Under the pieces are notes generated by a model. That model saw only the letters and a program-made list of their open reading frames with translations, made no database searches and was not told the origin of the DNA. Source: Chionoecetes opilio (Eukaryota; Arthropoda; Malacostraca; Decapoda; Majidae). From it: a stretch of DNA of 64,000 nucleotides. The stretch's first letter is position 1, and each line of letters starts with the position of its first letter. Below, in pieces: positions 43,170 to 52,713 of the stretch. The stretch is taken from the NCBI GenBank assembly GCA_016584305.1, contig JACEEZ010002764.1, positions 116,070-180,069 on the forward strand, written 5' to 3'. Both the position numbers and the translations under genes were made by a program.

Positions 43170-44181
43170 GATTCATGGTTCAGGGAATAGTCTTTGACAC
43201 AACAGCATCCAACACCGGGTTAAAGATAGGTGTCTACACCCTACTAGAGAAGGCCCTTAATAAAGAACTTGTCTGGATTGCGTGCCGTCATCACATGTTT
43301 GAAGTGATACTTTCAAATGTATTCACCATCACTTTGGGACCTACTGGTGGTGTCCTGAGATGGGGCTATTCAAACGCTTCAAGAAAAGCTGGCCTTTAAT
43401 CAATAAGGCTCGCTTCCAGCCTGCCAGTGACGAGATATTCGTTGGTATGCCTGAAAGTTTGCGACAAGAGGTGACTTTATACTATACTGATGCAGTCAAG
43501 AGCAAGACCACTCGAGAAGTTTATAAAAAACTCCTTCAACTGTATCACACATTCCTTGGGGGTTCATCAGATGGACAGCCTAGCTTCCATGCACCCGGTG
43601 CAATTCACAATGCACGGTGGATGGCTAAGGCTAAATACTCGCTGAAGATATTCCTGTTTCAAGACTAGACAAAGCTGACATCAAAGAAAAAGGTTGCCTT
43701 GACACAAATGTATCTCTTTATCTCACTTGTTTATGCACGCTATTGACACTAGGCTTCCTTGCCGGAGATATCTCTAAACGACTTAAACGTCCTTGTTCTC
43801 CTCCATAAGTACCCACTACATACTGTCAGGGAGGCGGCGATCAAGGCGCTCTGTCGTCATTTACAGTATTTCTTTGAACACCTCGTGTCTCTTGCCCTCT
43901 TTGATAATCGCATTGACGAACAGACGAAAACGGCCATGGTTGACAACTTGTCACGTCCCCCAAATCGAACAGTCTTAAAGCGGTTGGACGGGAAAGAGTT
44001 TGATCGATGGTCAAACTCCTTCCTAAATAATTTAAAAAATAATAAAAATGATATTGAAAGTGTCTTCAAAACCAAGAAAAAAATAAGTACAAAATATCTA
44101 TATTTTATTTTAAAATCGAAAAATGTACATTTGGTTGGTACCTCTAAATACAGCCAAATATTTATGATTTTCTGCATGTAA
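43170..44181 (+). pseudogene. hAT-like transposase remnant (uncharacterised family)
   Basis: Plus-strand frames read GIVFDTTASNTG, LVWIACRHHMFEVILSNVF (43175-43320), LFKRFKKSWPLINKARFQP (43362-43430), APGAIHNARWMAKAKYSLKI (about 43590-43650) and a C-terminal piece to about 44000. I recognise these as an arthropod transposase-like family with an RNase H-like core (FDTTASN...CRHH...). I cannot name it securely; hAT relationship is inferred. Two frame changes (near 43355 and 43665-43760) break it. The 5' end is cut by a Helitron. Confidence 0.65.
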
Positions 44182-44255
44182 ACTCCCGTTGTGATATGGA
44201 ACAGGATCAGCCTTGTGGAGAATGACAAATTAAACTTAATGTTTTTTGGGCCACC

Positions 44256-44261
<6 letters not shown>

Positions 44262-44332
<71 letters not shown>
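44262..44332. repeat. (TA)n microsatellite
   Basis: About 70 bp of pure TA. Confidence 0.96.
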
Positions 44333-44334
<2 letters not shown>

Positions 44335-44335
44335 T

Positions 44336-44460
44336 TATGGTTAAAGTTGATACATGAGGATGTTCAGGGCGGCAAAAACACTCGTCATTTCTCAGGGGTT
44401 CTTTATGTGTGCGTGCAACGTTTCGCCAAGGCACTTGTCATCATCAGGCTAAAATGGTAT
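44336..44460 (-). mobile_element. Penelope-like terminal fragment with hammerhead-like motif
   Basis: Minus strand: CTGATGA (44447-44441), a CAAG-TGC-CTTG stem-loop, then GAAAC (44424-44420). CTGATGA...GAAAC is the conserved core of hammerhead ribozymes, which are known from the terminal repeats of Penelope-like elements. The wording 'gcctgatgatgacaag...ggcgaaacg' is typical of those ends. No Penelope reverse transcriptase is nearby. Confidence 0.55.
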
Positions 44461-44762
44461 TATATTCGTAAAAATAATACTAAAAACTGCTAAAAGCAAA
44501 CATCTAAAAATTATAAAACAATAAAATAATCCTATATTATCTATAAACTAAAACATAAATTTATAATTTAACAAACCTTGAAGTGTTTATAATATACTAT
44601 AGGAGTAGCCGTGTGTGTGTGTCTGTTTTGGGTAGCCGAAACTGTAAATTCAATATTGATGCGAGTAGGCTAAAAATATCGCAAATAAATCGTAGTAAGT
44701 AAGCGGCTTGGTCCCATGTCGATTGAATAATTTTGAAGGGGGGTTTTGTGAAAATATAAATA

Positions 44763-44765
<3 letters not shown>
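44461..44765. other. unassigned AT-rich sequence
   Basis: No gene is recognised. It could contain more of the Penelope-like element, but I see no coding similarity. Confidence 0.45.
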
Positions 44766-44841
<76 letters not shown>

Positions 44842-44891
44842 AACGCGTATGTTGGCGAATAGGGAAACGTCGTCACGTCCTCAGGGAACGC

Positions 44892-44966
<75 letters not shown>
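44766..44966. repeat. two (TA)n arrays with GC-rich spacer
   Basis: TA arrays at 44766-44838 and 44897-44966 are separated by 'gcgaacgcgtatgttggcga...'. The spacer (44839-44896) is repeated in inverted orientation at 45046-45100. Confidence 0.9.
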
Positions 44967-44972
<6 letters not shown>

Positions 44973-45100
44973 AGAAAAGGGTAACAAGGAACTATCATTA
45001 TCCTGCTCGTTTCCAAGGTAACACACACCACAGCCTTCATCATATCCGTTCCCTGAGGACGTGACGACCTTTCCCTATTCGCCAACATAAGCGTTGGCTG

Positions 45101-45584
45101 GTGGCAGCATTGTCCAGTTCAACTTGCGAAACCATAAGGTAAGTGTGGCCTCCCATATCCTGAACTTCAATAGATGGGCCGCCACAATGAGGTAGAAGGG
45201 GCTTGCTTGAACAGAATAAACATCCATAGATGGCAAAAAACAATTGGCTAACAGAAAGGAGACCAAATCAGAATAGACAGGCATAGCAGAAAAGATAGGC
45301 ATAGAGGTGGCCAGAATATATTAGATAGGCAGAAAATAAGCCTGAACAGAATATAAAGGTAAAGAGGCTTGAAAAACAGATAAGAGGCTGCTGCAAAATA
45401 TTTGACAAAAGGGAAAAAAAACTAAAACGATAGTATGGAAGAGAGGAGACTGCAACATAATAGACGGGAAGAGAAGAGTTTAATCCAAATAAGACAAGCA
45501 GAGCATACATAGACTAACACAACAAACAAACACAGAGGAGACTGCAGCAGAAGAGACCGACAGAGAGAAGGATGCAATACATTT
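45101..45584. other. purine-rich unassigned sequence
   Basis: No gene is recognised. Repeated 'aagaggctg'/'cagaatag' words occur. Confidence 0.5.
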
Positions 45585-45690
45585 GATAAGAGCATAAGAA
45601 ATAAGGAAGCTACAAAAGGCTGGGAAACTTACACAAGGTAGTTTAGTTTCTCTTACCTAACACTACATACATCCACCTTTTAGACCGGGA
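45585..45690 (-). repeat. CR1/L2-like 3' tail fragment
   Basis: Inverted version of the 'cacctcgtgtaggtctcac...cttatgttct' tail ('aataaggaagctacaaaagg' on plus). No coding part is attached. Confidence 0.65.
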
Positions 45691-45959
45691 GCCCAGGGGT
45701 ATCAACCTAGCTGGAAGGTTAAAAGTATTCATGTGTACCATTGTGTCGCGGGTAGTTCCAGTTAGAAGAAAATGGGTTTCTGCCGCTGGTGGGTATAGAC
45801 CTGAGGGGGCATATTCTGATACCCAAAAATATGTCTAGATCAATGCATGAGGTTAAAACCTGGATTTGTGCTCAATGTATTGCCTACTATGTGTGCATTC
45901 GTGCGTCGGTAACGCCAGAAGTTATTAGTGGTGGGTGGGGGTCGCCAGACGTCATTATG

Positions 45960-46430
45960 TGGGGGGTAAAAATTGGTCTAGACTAGCTGATCGAGTTAAA
46001 GGATAGGACTTGTTGTAAAATGTTCGTCATACCTCCCAGAGTGAAGAATGAGCAATGCCAGAAATGTTCTGTGGTGGGGCACCCCCGCCAGAAGCCCCCA
46101 AATTGTCAGCCCCCGCAAAAATTGGCTAGACTAGCTGGTCGAGTAAAAGAATGGGACTTGTTGTAAAATGTTCACCATACCTCTCGGAGTGTAGAATGGC
46201 CAATGCCAAAAATGTTCTGTGGTGGGGCACCCCCGCCAGAAGCCCCTAAATTGTCAGTCCCCGCAAAATTTGGCTAGACTAGCTGAACAAATAAAAGAAT
46301 GGGACTCGTTTAAAAATGTTCACCATATCTCCCGGAGTGTATAATGACCTTTTTCTTAGAAATTTCCTGTGGTGGGGCCACCCTCAGCCTAACCCCCAGA
46401 AGCCCCCTGATGGCCATTCTCCTACAATTA
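45960..46430. repeat. 149-bp tandem repeat, about three units
   Basis: 'aaaattggtctagactagct' at 45968 recurs at about 46117 and 46265. The unit includes 'gttctgtggtggggcacccc'. The last unit is the most diverged. Confidence 0.88.
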
Positions 46431-46467
46431 TTATTGTCTAGGTTAGGAGATGAATTTGTAGTTTTGT

Positions 46468-47398
46468 ATCAATCAATCAATCAATCATTGGGGGCATACG
46501 CCGGGGGGCGCGTCGCCTCGCCCACCCTACGACGCCACTCCCGGGGGTCACCACGCGCGAGTTCCCATGCAGGCTCCTTTCCCATACCAAGCAGCTCTCG
46601 ACAAGAAACATCAACTTGCCCCAGCCACGAGCCTTGTGAGCCTCCTTGGCCTCCTCCATGCCGGATTGTCTCTTACAGATACAACCCGATGGGAAAGATC
46701 GGTTTCAGGGTAGCGTGCCACATGCCCATATAGCCGAAGTTGGCGCTGACGGACTATGCAGGTAATAGGCCTCGATTCAGTCTCACGGTGCAATCGCTGA
46801 TTTGACACGTAATCATCCCAGCGATACCCCATGATTCTGCGAAGACACTTATTACCAAAGGCATTGATTCGTCTCTTCAAGTCACTATTTAGTGTCCATG
46901 TCTCACAACCATAGAGTAAGACAGGGATCACAAGCGACTTGAAAATCCGGATCTTTGTCCTCCTGCACAGGTACCGACAACGCCAAATACTCCCGCTGAG
47001 CGAGTCCATAACACCGTGGGCTATGCCAATTCGCCGTAAGACTTCTTGACGTGACCCGCCGTCATTATGGACTGCGCTACCAAGGTATGTAAAACTTTCC
47101 AAGATCTCAATGTCCTCGCCACACGCATGAACAGACTGTACTGCTTCATCTAGTAAGTCTCCAAATACCTGGACCTTGGTCTTGAGCCAGGAGACCTCAA
47201 GTCCCAAAGGCTTTGCCTCCTCGTGCAGCGCCTCGAGAGCCATCACCAGGACCTCCAGCGACTCAGCAAAGATTACTGCATCATCGGCAAAAACAAAATC
47301 AGTGATCTTGGTGTTGCCGACGGATGCTCCACAATCACTTTGATCTACAACCTTGTCCAATACCCAGTCCATACAAGCGTTGAAAAGTGATGGGGCAA
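46468..47398 (-). mobile_element. 5'-truncated RTE copy
   Basis: Same family as 15697-19989. The (TGAT)n tail lies at 46468-46489 and the body runs to about 47398, where similarity stops mid-reverse-transcriptase. GAATTTGTA near both sides (46452-46460, 47411-47419) may be the target duplication, but extra bases intervene. 5' truncation is the usual outcome of target-primed reverse transcription. Confidence 0.85.
46490..47396 (-). pseudogene. RTE reverse transcriptase C-terminal part
   Basis: Minus-strand frame from 47372 to 46611 holds MDWVLDKVVDQSDCG, then DFVFADDAVIFAESLEV. The FADD box is intact here, unlike the larger copy. Next come SFTYLGSAVHNDGGSRQEVL, YGCETWTLNSDLKRRINAFG and LRLYGHVARYPETD. 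A frame change near 46620-46650 precedes the C-terminal PPAYAPN. Without the endonuclease and palm N-terminus it cannot be functional. It is useful as a closer guide to the intact sequence of the family. Confidence 0.88.
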
Positions 47399-47399
47399 T

Positions 47400-47876
47400 C
47401 GAATCGAATCGAATTTGTAACGAACCTTGTTATTTCTAAGATGGGTTTTAAACTTTGATATTATTTTATTTTTCAGTAGCCTAAATGTTTGAGAACATGG
47501 ATGCCAAGCCAATTTAACTATAGATCCACAGCAAATCTTCCAAGAAAATACTTTGGATGTACAAATGGAGCTAGGAACTGCAAGTGGAAGTAACACAAGC
47601 AAAGGAGTAAGTACAATACATGAATTGAGGTAATTTCAGGACATGAAGCCATAAAGTTAGGCGCACCCAAGCGTTTTTTTTCAATTCTGCTGTTAGTTTG
47701 CCCAATGGAGACAATCAGCTTGTTGCTCGATGTGTGTCAGTTGCAGTTCAAATCGATGACTGGCTGTACATAAAACTATGGATGAGAAGATGTGTGCAGT
47801 AGTCAGACTTAATCTGAATTTGCCAAAAGAAGGTAACTTTCTTTTGGGCATGTTTAGTTTTAAATCTAATATAGAT
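47400..47876. other. unassigned sequence
   Basis: No gene is called. A pyrimidine tract ending CAG (about 47476) and a GTAAGT (47607-47612) could mimic an exon of about 130 bp, but the frames between contain stops. Confidence 0.45.
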
Positions 47877-49371
47877 TGTGAGGGCTGGAGACGTGAAAGA
47901 ATGAGGAATAGAAGGGAAAGAAAGATAAATGGGGGAATGGAGGAGGAGAAAGAAAGAGACAAAGAGTACTGATGACGGAGAGGGAGAGGGAGAGAGGCGA
48001 TGATGTTATGCTTACGCCACATCTTCCTTATCTGCTAACAAGGGAAGGCAGCAGCCACCTGCAAATTTGCTGACCACAGCTGAGGGTCCCTCCCGTCCCC
48101 CGACGAAGGGGAATAGGGAGAAGGAGGAAAGGAGAGAGAGAGAGAAAGTGAGAGAGGATGATAGAAGTTGAAGGAGAGTGAGAGAAAGTGAGGGAGTGAG
48201 GAGGCGAGGAGAAGGAAGCATAACGCTGATCCAACACGCCTCACTCCTCGCCGTCACCTTGCACCTCACTTCGTGGATGTCAGCATTGAGATAACCTTTG
48301 ACCTGTACCCACCAACAGACGCTCGCCTGCCTCCTAGCAGGGAGGACAGAGGGAGATTCCTTCTAGCTTTGTGTGTGGGCAGTCGTGCCTCACTACGCGC
48401 TGTGATCAGTGATTACGAGACTAGAGTATTTGTTTAAGTGCAGCGAGCGAGTTAGGTGGTATTCCTACACGCCCTCAAGTGCGTGCCTGAGACCCACAAC
48501 GCCGCTTCAACCCCGCCACGCCCTGACCAACGCCCGCCACTCCGCTTGGCCCTAGGGCAGGTGCTACTCAACTCTACGATGCCCCGACGTCCTGCCAGGC
48601 ACCTGCCCCGGTGGCTTTGCCCCTGTGTTTCTCCTGGGCTCCTGAGATGAAGGGGCCACGGCGGGGCAATGAGTGGCGCTCTTCGTTGCCCCAGGGGCGG
48701 GAAGTGCAACTCTACGAGACCATGACGTCCCTGCAACACTGCCCGCCCCGGGTGGCTTTTCTCCTGGGGCCACAGGAATTCCCGGAACCGCCGTGGGGCA
48801 ACCAAGGGGTGCCCTACTTTGCCCCAGGGGGTAGGGAAGTGCAACTCTATGAGACCAAGACGTCCCTCCACACTACCTGCCCCTGTGGCCTCTCTTCAGG
48901 GCCCTTGGGGAGCCACTGGGCGCTGGGGCCGGACACTAGCGGCGGGCCTGGGGCGGAGGTGAAACTGTACGCTGCTACAACGCCCTACTAGATACCTCCT
49001 TCAGGAGGCTTCCCCTGGGTTTCCCCCCCGGGACCCCGGGGCATTACGATACACCTGCAATAGGATCTTAGGACCTCTTGAGTACCACATACAGGTCTTC
49101 CTGAAGGCGACGCAGCAGATGGTGATGTATCTATATGATTGACAGTGCATGACAGGGGCAGGTGATTAATGGATGCCCCGGGGGAACTATGCAAGCTAGG
49201 GATCCCGGAAGGAACAGGGAGGGTCGCCCCCCCGGCAAATGCCGGGGCGTTACTAGCCTGTGGAGGTAAGCTCCCCGTATCTCCGAAGAGCTATATCAAC
49301 ACCCCCCGTTGAGCCCCCGCGCACGCAATTTCCTCCCCCCGTTCGGGAGTAGGGCGGCTTGGGGCCTAACA
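47877..49371 (+). mobile_element. Ty3/gypsy-like LTR, first copy (1.5 kb)
   Basis: Begins TGTGAGGGCTG and ends CCTAACA. It is followed directly by TATTGGCGCAGTGAGTAG, a tRNA-primer-binding-site-like sequence typical of Ty3/gypsy leaders. It matches 50958-52613 over its length. It contains a (GA)-rich block around 48120-48200. Open frames inside the GC-rich part (48450-48990) are on both strands and are not a known protein. Confidence 0.8.
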
Positions 49372-50481
49372 TATTGGCGCAGTGAGTAGGATCCTTGATC
49401 TAGTCGCTGGCGTGGTTTAGCTGTAGATAAGGGAAGAGTATTAGGTCCACCACCATATAGAGTATGAATGTGTGGAGTGACTGACGAACACAGGGACCAT
49501 ATGGTTAGCACGGAGAGCTGACTGCAGCGGCTCGGCGGGCTACCGTGTGCTCCGGTGGATAGGTAGGTAACGCTTAGGGCTGCGGGGGAAGTTCCTTATG
49601 AAGTACCTGAGCGTGAAAGGACTAACCATTTAGGGGGAGGATAACGGGTCGGTCGTACGAGGACAAGTATTAACTCGGCTCCCTGGCGTGCCTGGTGGCC
49701 GGGGAGGATAAGTACCTAGCCCACGATCTCGGTCGTATGAGGAGGGAAAAACTAACTCTGCCTCCAGGTGGCGAGTGTAGTATCAGCACCGTGCCGGGGT
49801 GGCCGGCATTAATTAGTACCTGGCCCACGATCGACTCACCCGTTCCCATCCTTATCTTACCCGGGGGGATGCTCCCTGACTCCTGGCTCGAGTTCAGGCC
49901 CTGTAGACCCGTGCGGGTTTAAACGTACCCGGCGGGGTGGATACGCAGCACACCGATCTTGTCAAGTCCCAGCAACCGGAACAGCGAGGTATGGTAGGGT
50001 CATGACAAGAGACCTGAGGTATGGTTAAGGTCCTCCCCGCGCTTGGTGGTGATAGGTAGGTAGGGTGAGGCCGTGGGGCTGATGAATGGCGATTCCCACC
50101 ACATCCTCCCTCTTCGGGGGCCGAGGAGTGGCGCCCACCTAATAATCCCTCCACGGTTTTCTGGGCAAAAAGAGGACAGGAATGCAGAATAACCTACACC
50201 TTCAGTCCCGGGGGGATTCGCCCTGACTCCTGGCCAAAGTTCAGGCCCTGTAGACCCGACGGGGTTTAAACGGCATCGATTCACCAGCACAGGACATGGT
50301 ACATTGTCGGGGACCCTCCCGTCGCCCTGTGCCCTGTCATGTCATGTCATATCATGTCATGTCATACCATGTCCTACCATATTGTGTTTGAGTGTACTGG
50401 TGTAAATTGTGTTTCTATTTCAGATTTAGTGATGATGAAGACCGCGGTAATAAATTCATTGTCTCCCCACAGGTTCCCACG

Positions 50482-50544
<63 letters not shown>

Positions 50545-50957
50545 ATATATATATGTAGGGTTAGGCTAATTCTGCCTCCACAGGTTCCCACCACACCATG
50601 GATCGCAAGGGACCGCCTCCATTTAGCATCTCCCGACAACCGATCCACGATTGCATCACGCCCTTCAAGCTGCACCGAAGCCTTTTTGGCCAACCTACTT
50701 GACGACACATCATGGGATGCGCATGTTGGTGGCGATCTCTCCTGCGCCCTAAACAAACGAACTTGCACCCCTCCAGGCTTCACCTAAAATGGATGGACTC
50801 TTTCACCGTGGTCCGCATTCTAAATGCTTTCCAGATGGTGCCTCGTCCGCACGTCCTCCACAGCCCTCAGACTCTGACACTACGCCTTAATTGCAGGCAT
50901 TGACGCCGACAGGCCCAAGCACGTCCGAGGACGGCCGTCTTCGTCGGATGGGGGTAA
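49372..50957 (+). mobile_element. deleted internal region of the LTR element
   Basis: Starts at the primer-binding-like site and ends in GATGGGGGTAA, a short purine tract directly before the second LTR. At 1.6 kb it cannot hold gag-pol. The last 370 bp (50580-50950) look like the degraded 3' end of a pol frame. Two diverged copies of 'actcctggc...ttcaggccctgtagaccc' lie at about 49878-49916 and 50220-50258. A (TGTCA)n run (50333-50370) and a (TA)n array (50487-50552) are included. Confidence 0.65.
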
Positions 50958-51209
50958 TGTGAGGGCTGAAGACGTGAAAGAATGAGGAATAGAAGGGAAA
51001 GAAAGATAAATGGGGGAATGGAGGAGGAGAAAGAAAGAGACAGAGTACTGATGACGGAGAGGGAGAGGGAGAGAGGCGATGATGTTATGCTTACGCCACA
51101 TCTTCCTTATCTGCTAGCAAGGGGAGGGCAGCAGCCACCTGCAAATTTGCTGACAACAGCTGAGGGTCCCTCCCGTCCCCCGACGAAGGGGAATAGGGAG
51201 AAGGAGGAA

Positions 51210-51245
<36 letters not shown>

Positions 51246-52613
51246 GAGAGGATGATAGAAGGTGAGGAAGAGTGAGAGAAATTGAGGGAGTGAGGAGGCG
51301 AGGAGAAGGAAGCATAACGCTGATCTAACACTCCTCACTCCTCGCCGTCACCTTGCACCTCACTTCGTGGATGTCAGCACTGAGATAACCTTTGACTTGT
51401 ACCCACCAACAGACGCTCGCCTGCCTCCTAGCAGGGAGGACAGAGGGAGATTCCTTCTAGCTTTGTGTGTGGGCAGTCGTGCCTCACTACGCGCTGTGAT
51501 CAGTGATTACGAGACTAGAGTATTTGTTTAAGTGCAGCGAGCGAGTTAGGTGGTATTCCTACATGCCCTCAAGTGCGTGCCTGAGACCCACAACGCCGCT
51601 TCAACCCCGCCACGCCCTGACCAACGCCCGCCACTCCGCTTGTCCCCTGGGGCAGGTGCTACTCAACTCTACGATCCCCCGCCCGTCCTTGCCAGGCACC
51701 TGCCCGGTGGCTTTGCCCCTGTGTTTCTCCTGGGTTCCTGAGATGAAGGGGCCACGGCGGGGCAATGAGTGGCGCTCTTCGTTGCCCCAGGGACGGGAAA
51801 TGCAACTCTACAAGACCATGACGTCCCTGCAACGCTGCCCGCCCCGGGTGGCTTTTCTCCTGGGGCCACAGGAATTCCCGAAACCGCCGTGGGGCAACCA
51901 AGGGGCGCCCTACTTTGCCCCAGGGGGTAGGGAAGTGCAACTCTACGAGACCATGACGTCCCTCCACACTACCTCCCCCTGTGGCCTCTCTTCAGGGCCC
52001 TTGGGAGCCACTGGGCGCTGGGGCCGGACACTAGCGTCGGGCCTGGGCAGAGGTGGAACTGAAGCGCTACAACGCCCTACTAGATACCTCCTTCAGGAGG
52101 CTTCCCAGGGGGTTTCCCCCCCGGGACCCCGGGGCATACGATTACACCTGCAATAGGAGTTCAGACCTTCTTGAGTACCACATACAGCGTCTTTCTGAAG
52201 CGACGCAAGCAGATGGTGATGTATCTTATGATTGACAGTGCATGACAGTGGCGGGCGATTAATGGATGCCCCGGGGCGAACTATGCAAGCTAGGGATCCA
52301 GGGGGGAACAGGGAGGGGTCTCCCCCCCGGCAAAATGCCGGGGCGTACTAGCCTGGGGAGGTAAGCTCCCCGTATCCCAAGCTACGGGCACTGCCCCTGT
52401 TACCTTCCGGTACAAGGAAATAAGCCAACCGGCACCTTCAGGTAGGGGTGCCGGGGTTTAATTGTCATGCCACGACAGCGGACCGATTGGATAGAACCAT
52501 AGCGGGTTGGGGGCGCTAAAAAAAGGAGCTATATCAACACCCCCCCGTTGAGCCCCGCGCACGCAATTTTCCTCCCCCCCCCCTCGGTAGTAGGGGCGGC
52601 TTGGGGCTTAACA
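50958..52613 (+). mobile_element. Ty3/gypsy-like LTR, second copy (1.66 kb)
   Basis: Same TG...CA boundaries and sequence as the first LTR. It has about 140 bp extra near 52380-52520 and a longer (GA)n block (51212-51242). It is again followed by TATTGGCGCAGTGAGTAG, so it behaves as a 5' LTR as well. Confidence 0.8.
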
Positions 52614-52713
52614 TATTGGCGCAGTGAGTAGTATCCTGACTAGTCGCGGGATAGGCGTGGCGTAGCTGTAGCTGAAGGGAAGGAGTATTAGGTCCACCAC
52701 GATATTAGAATCG
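52614..52713 (+). mobile_element. leader of a second LTR-element interior, truncated
   Basis: Matches the first ~95 bp after the first LTR (49372-49465) and stops at the left end of the hAT element at 52714. Confidence 0.75.

Noticed and set aside
44670..45064. Ile/Tyr-repeat open frames on both strands
   Set aside because: Translations of (TA)n microsatellites.
47476..47612. Exon-like stretch between a pyrimidine-CAG and GTAAGT
   Set aside because: Every frame has stops and there is no matching neighbouring exon.
51503..52156. 217-codon open frame in the LTR
   Set aside because: It lies wholly inside a GC-rich LTR, is broken in the other LTR copy, and has no recognisable domain.
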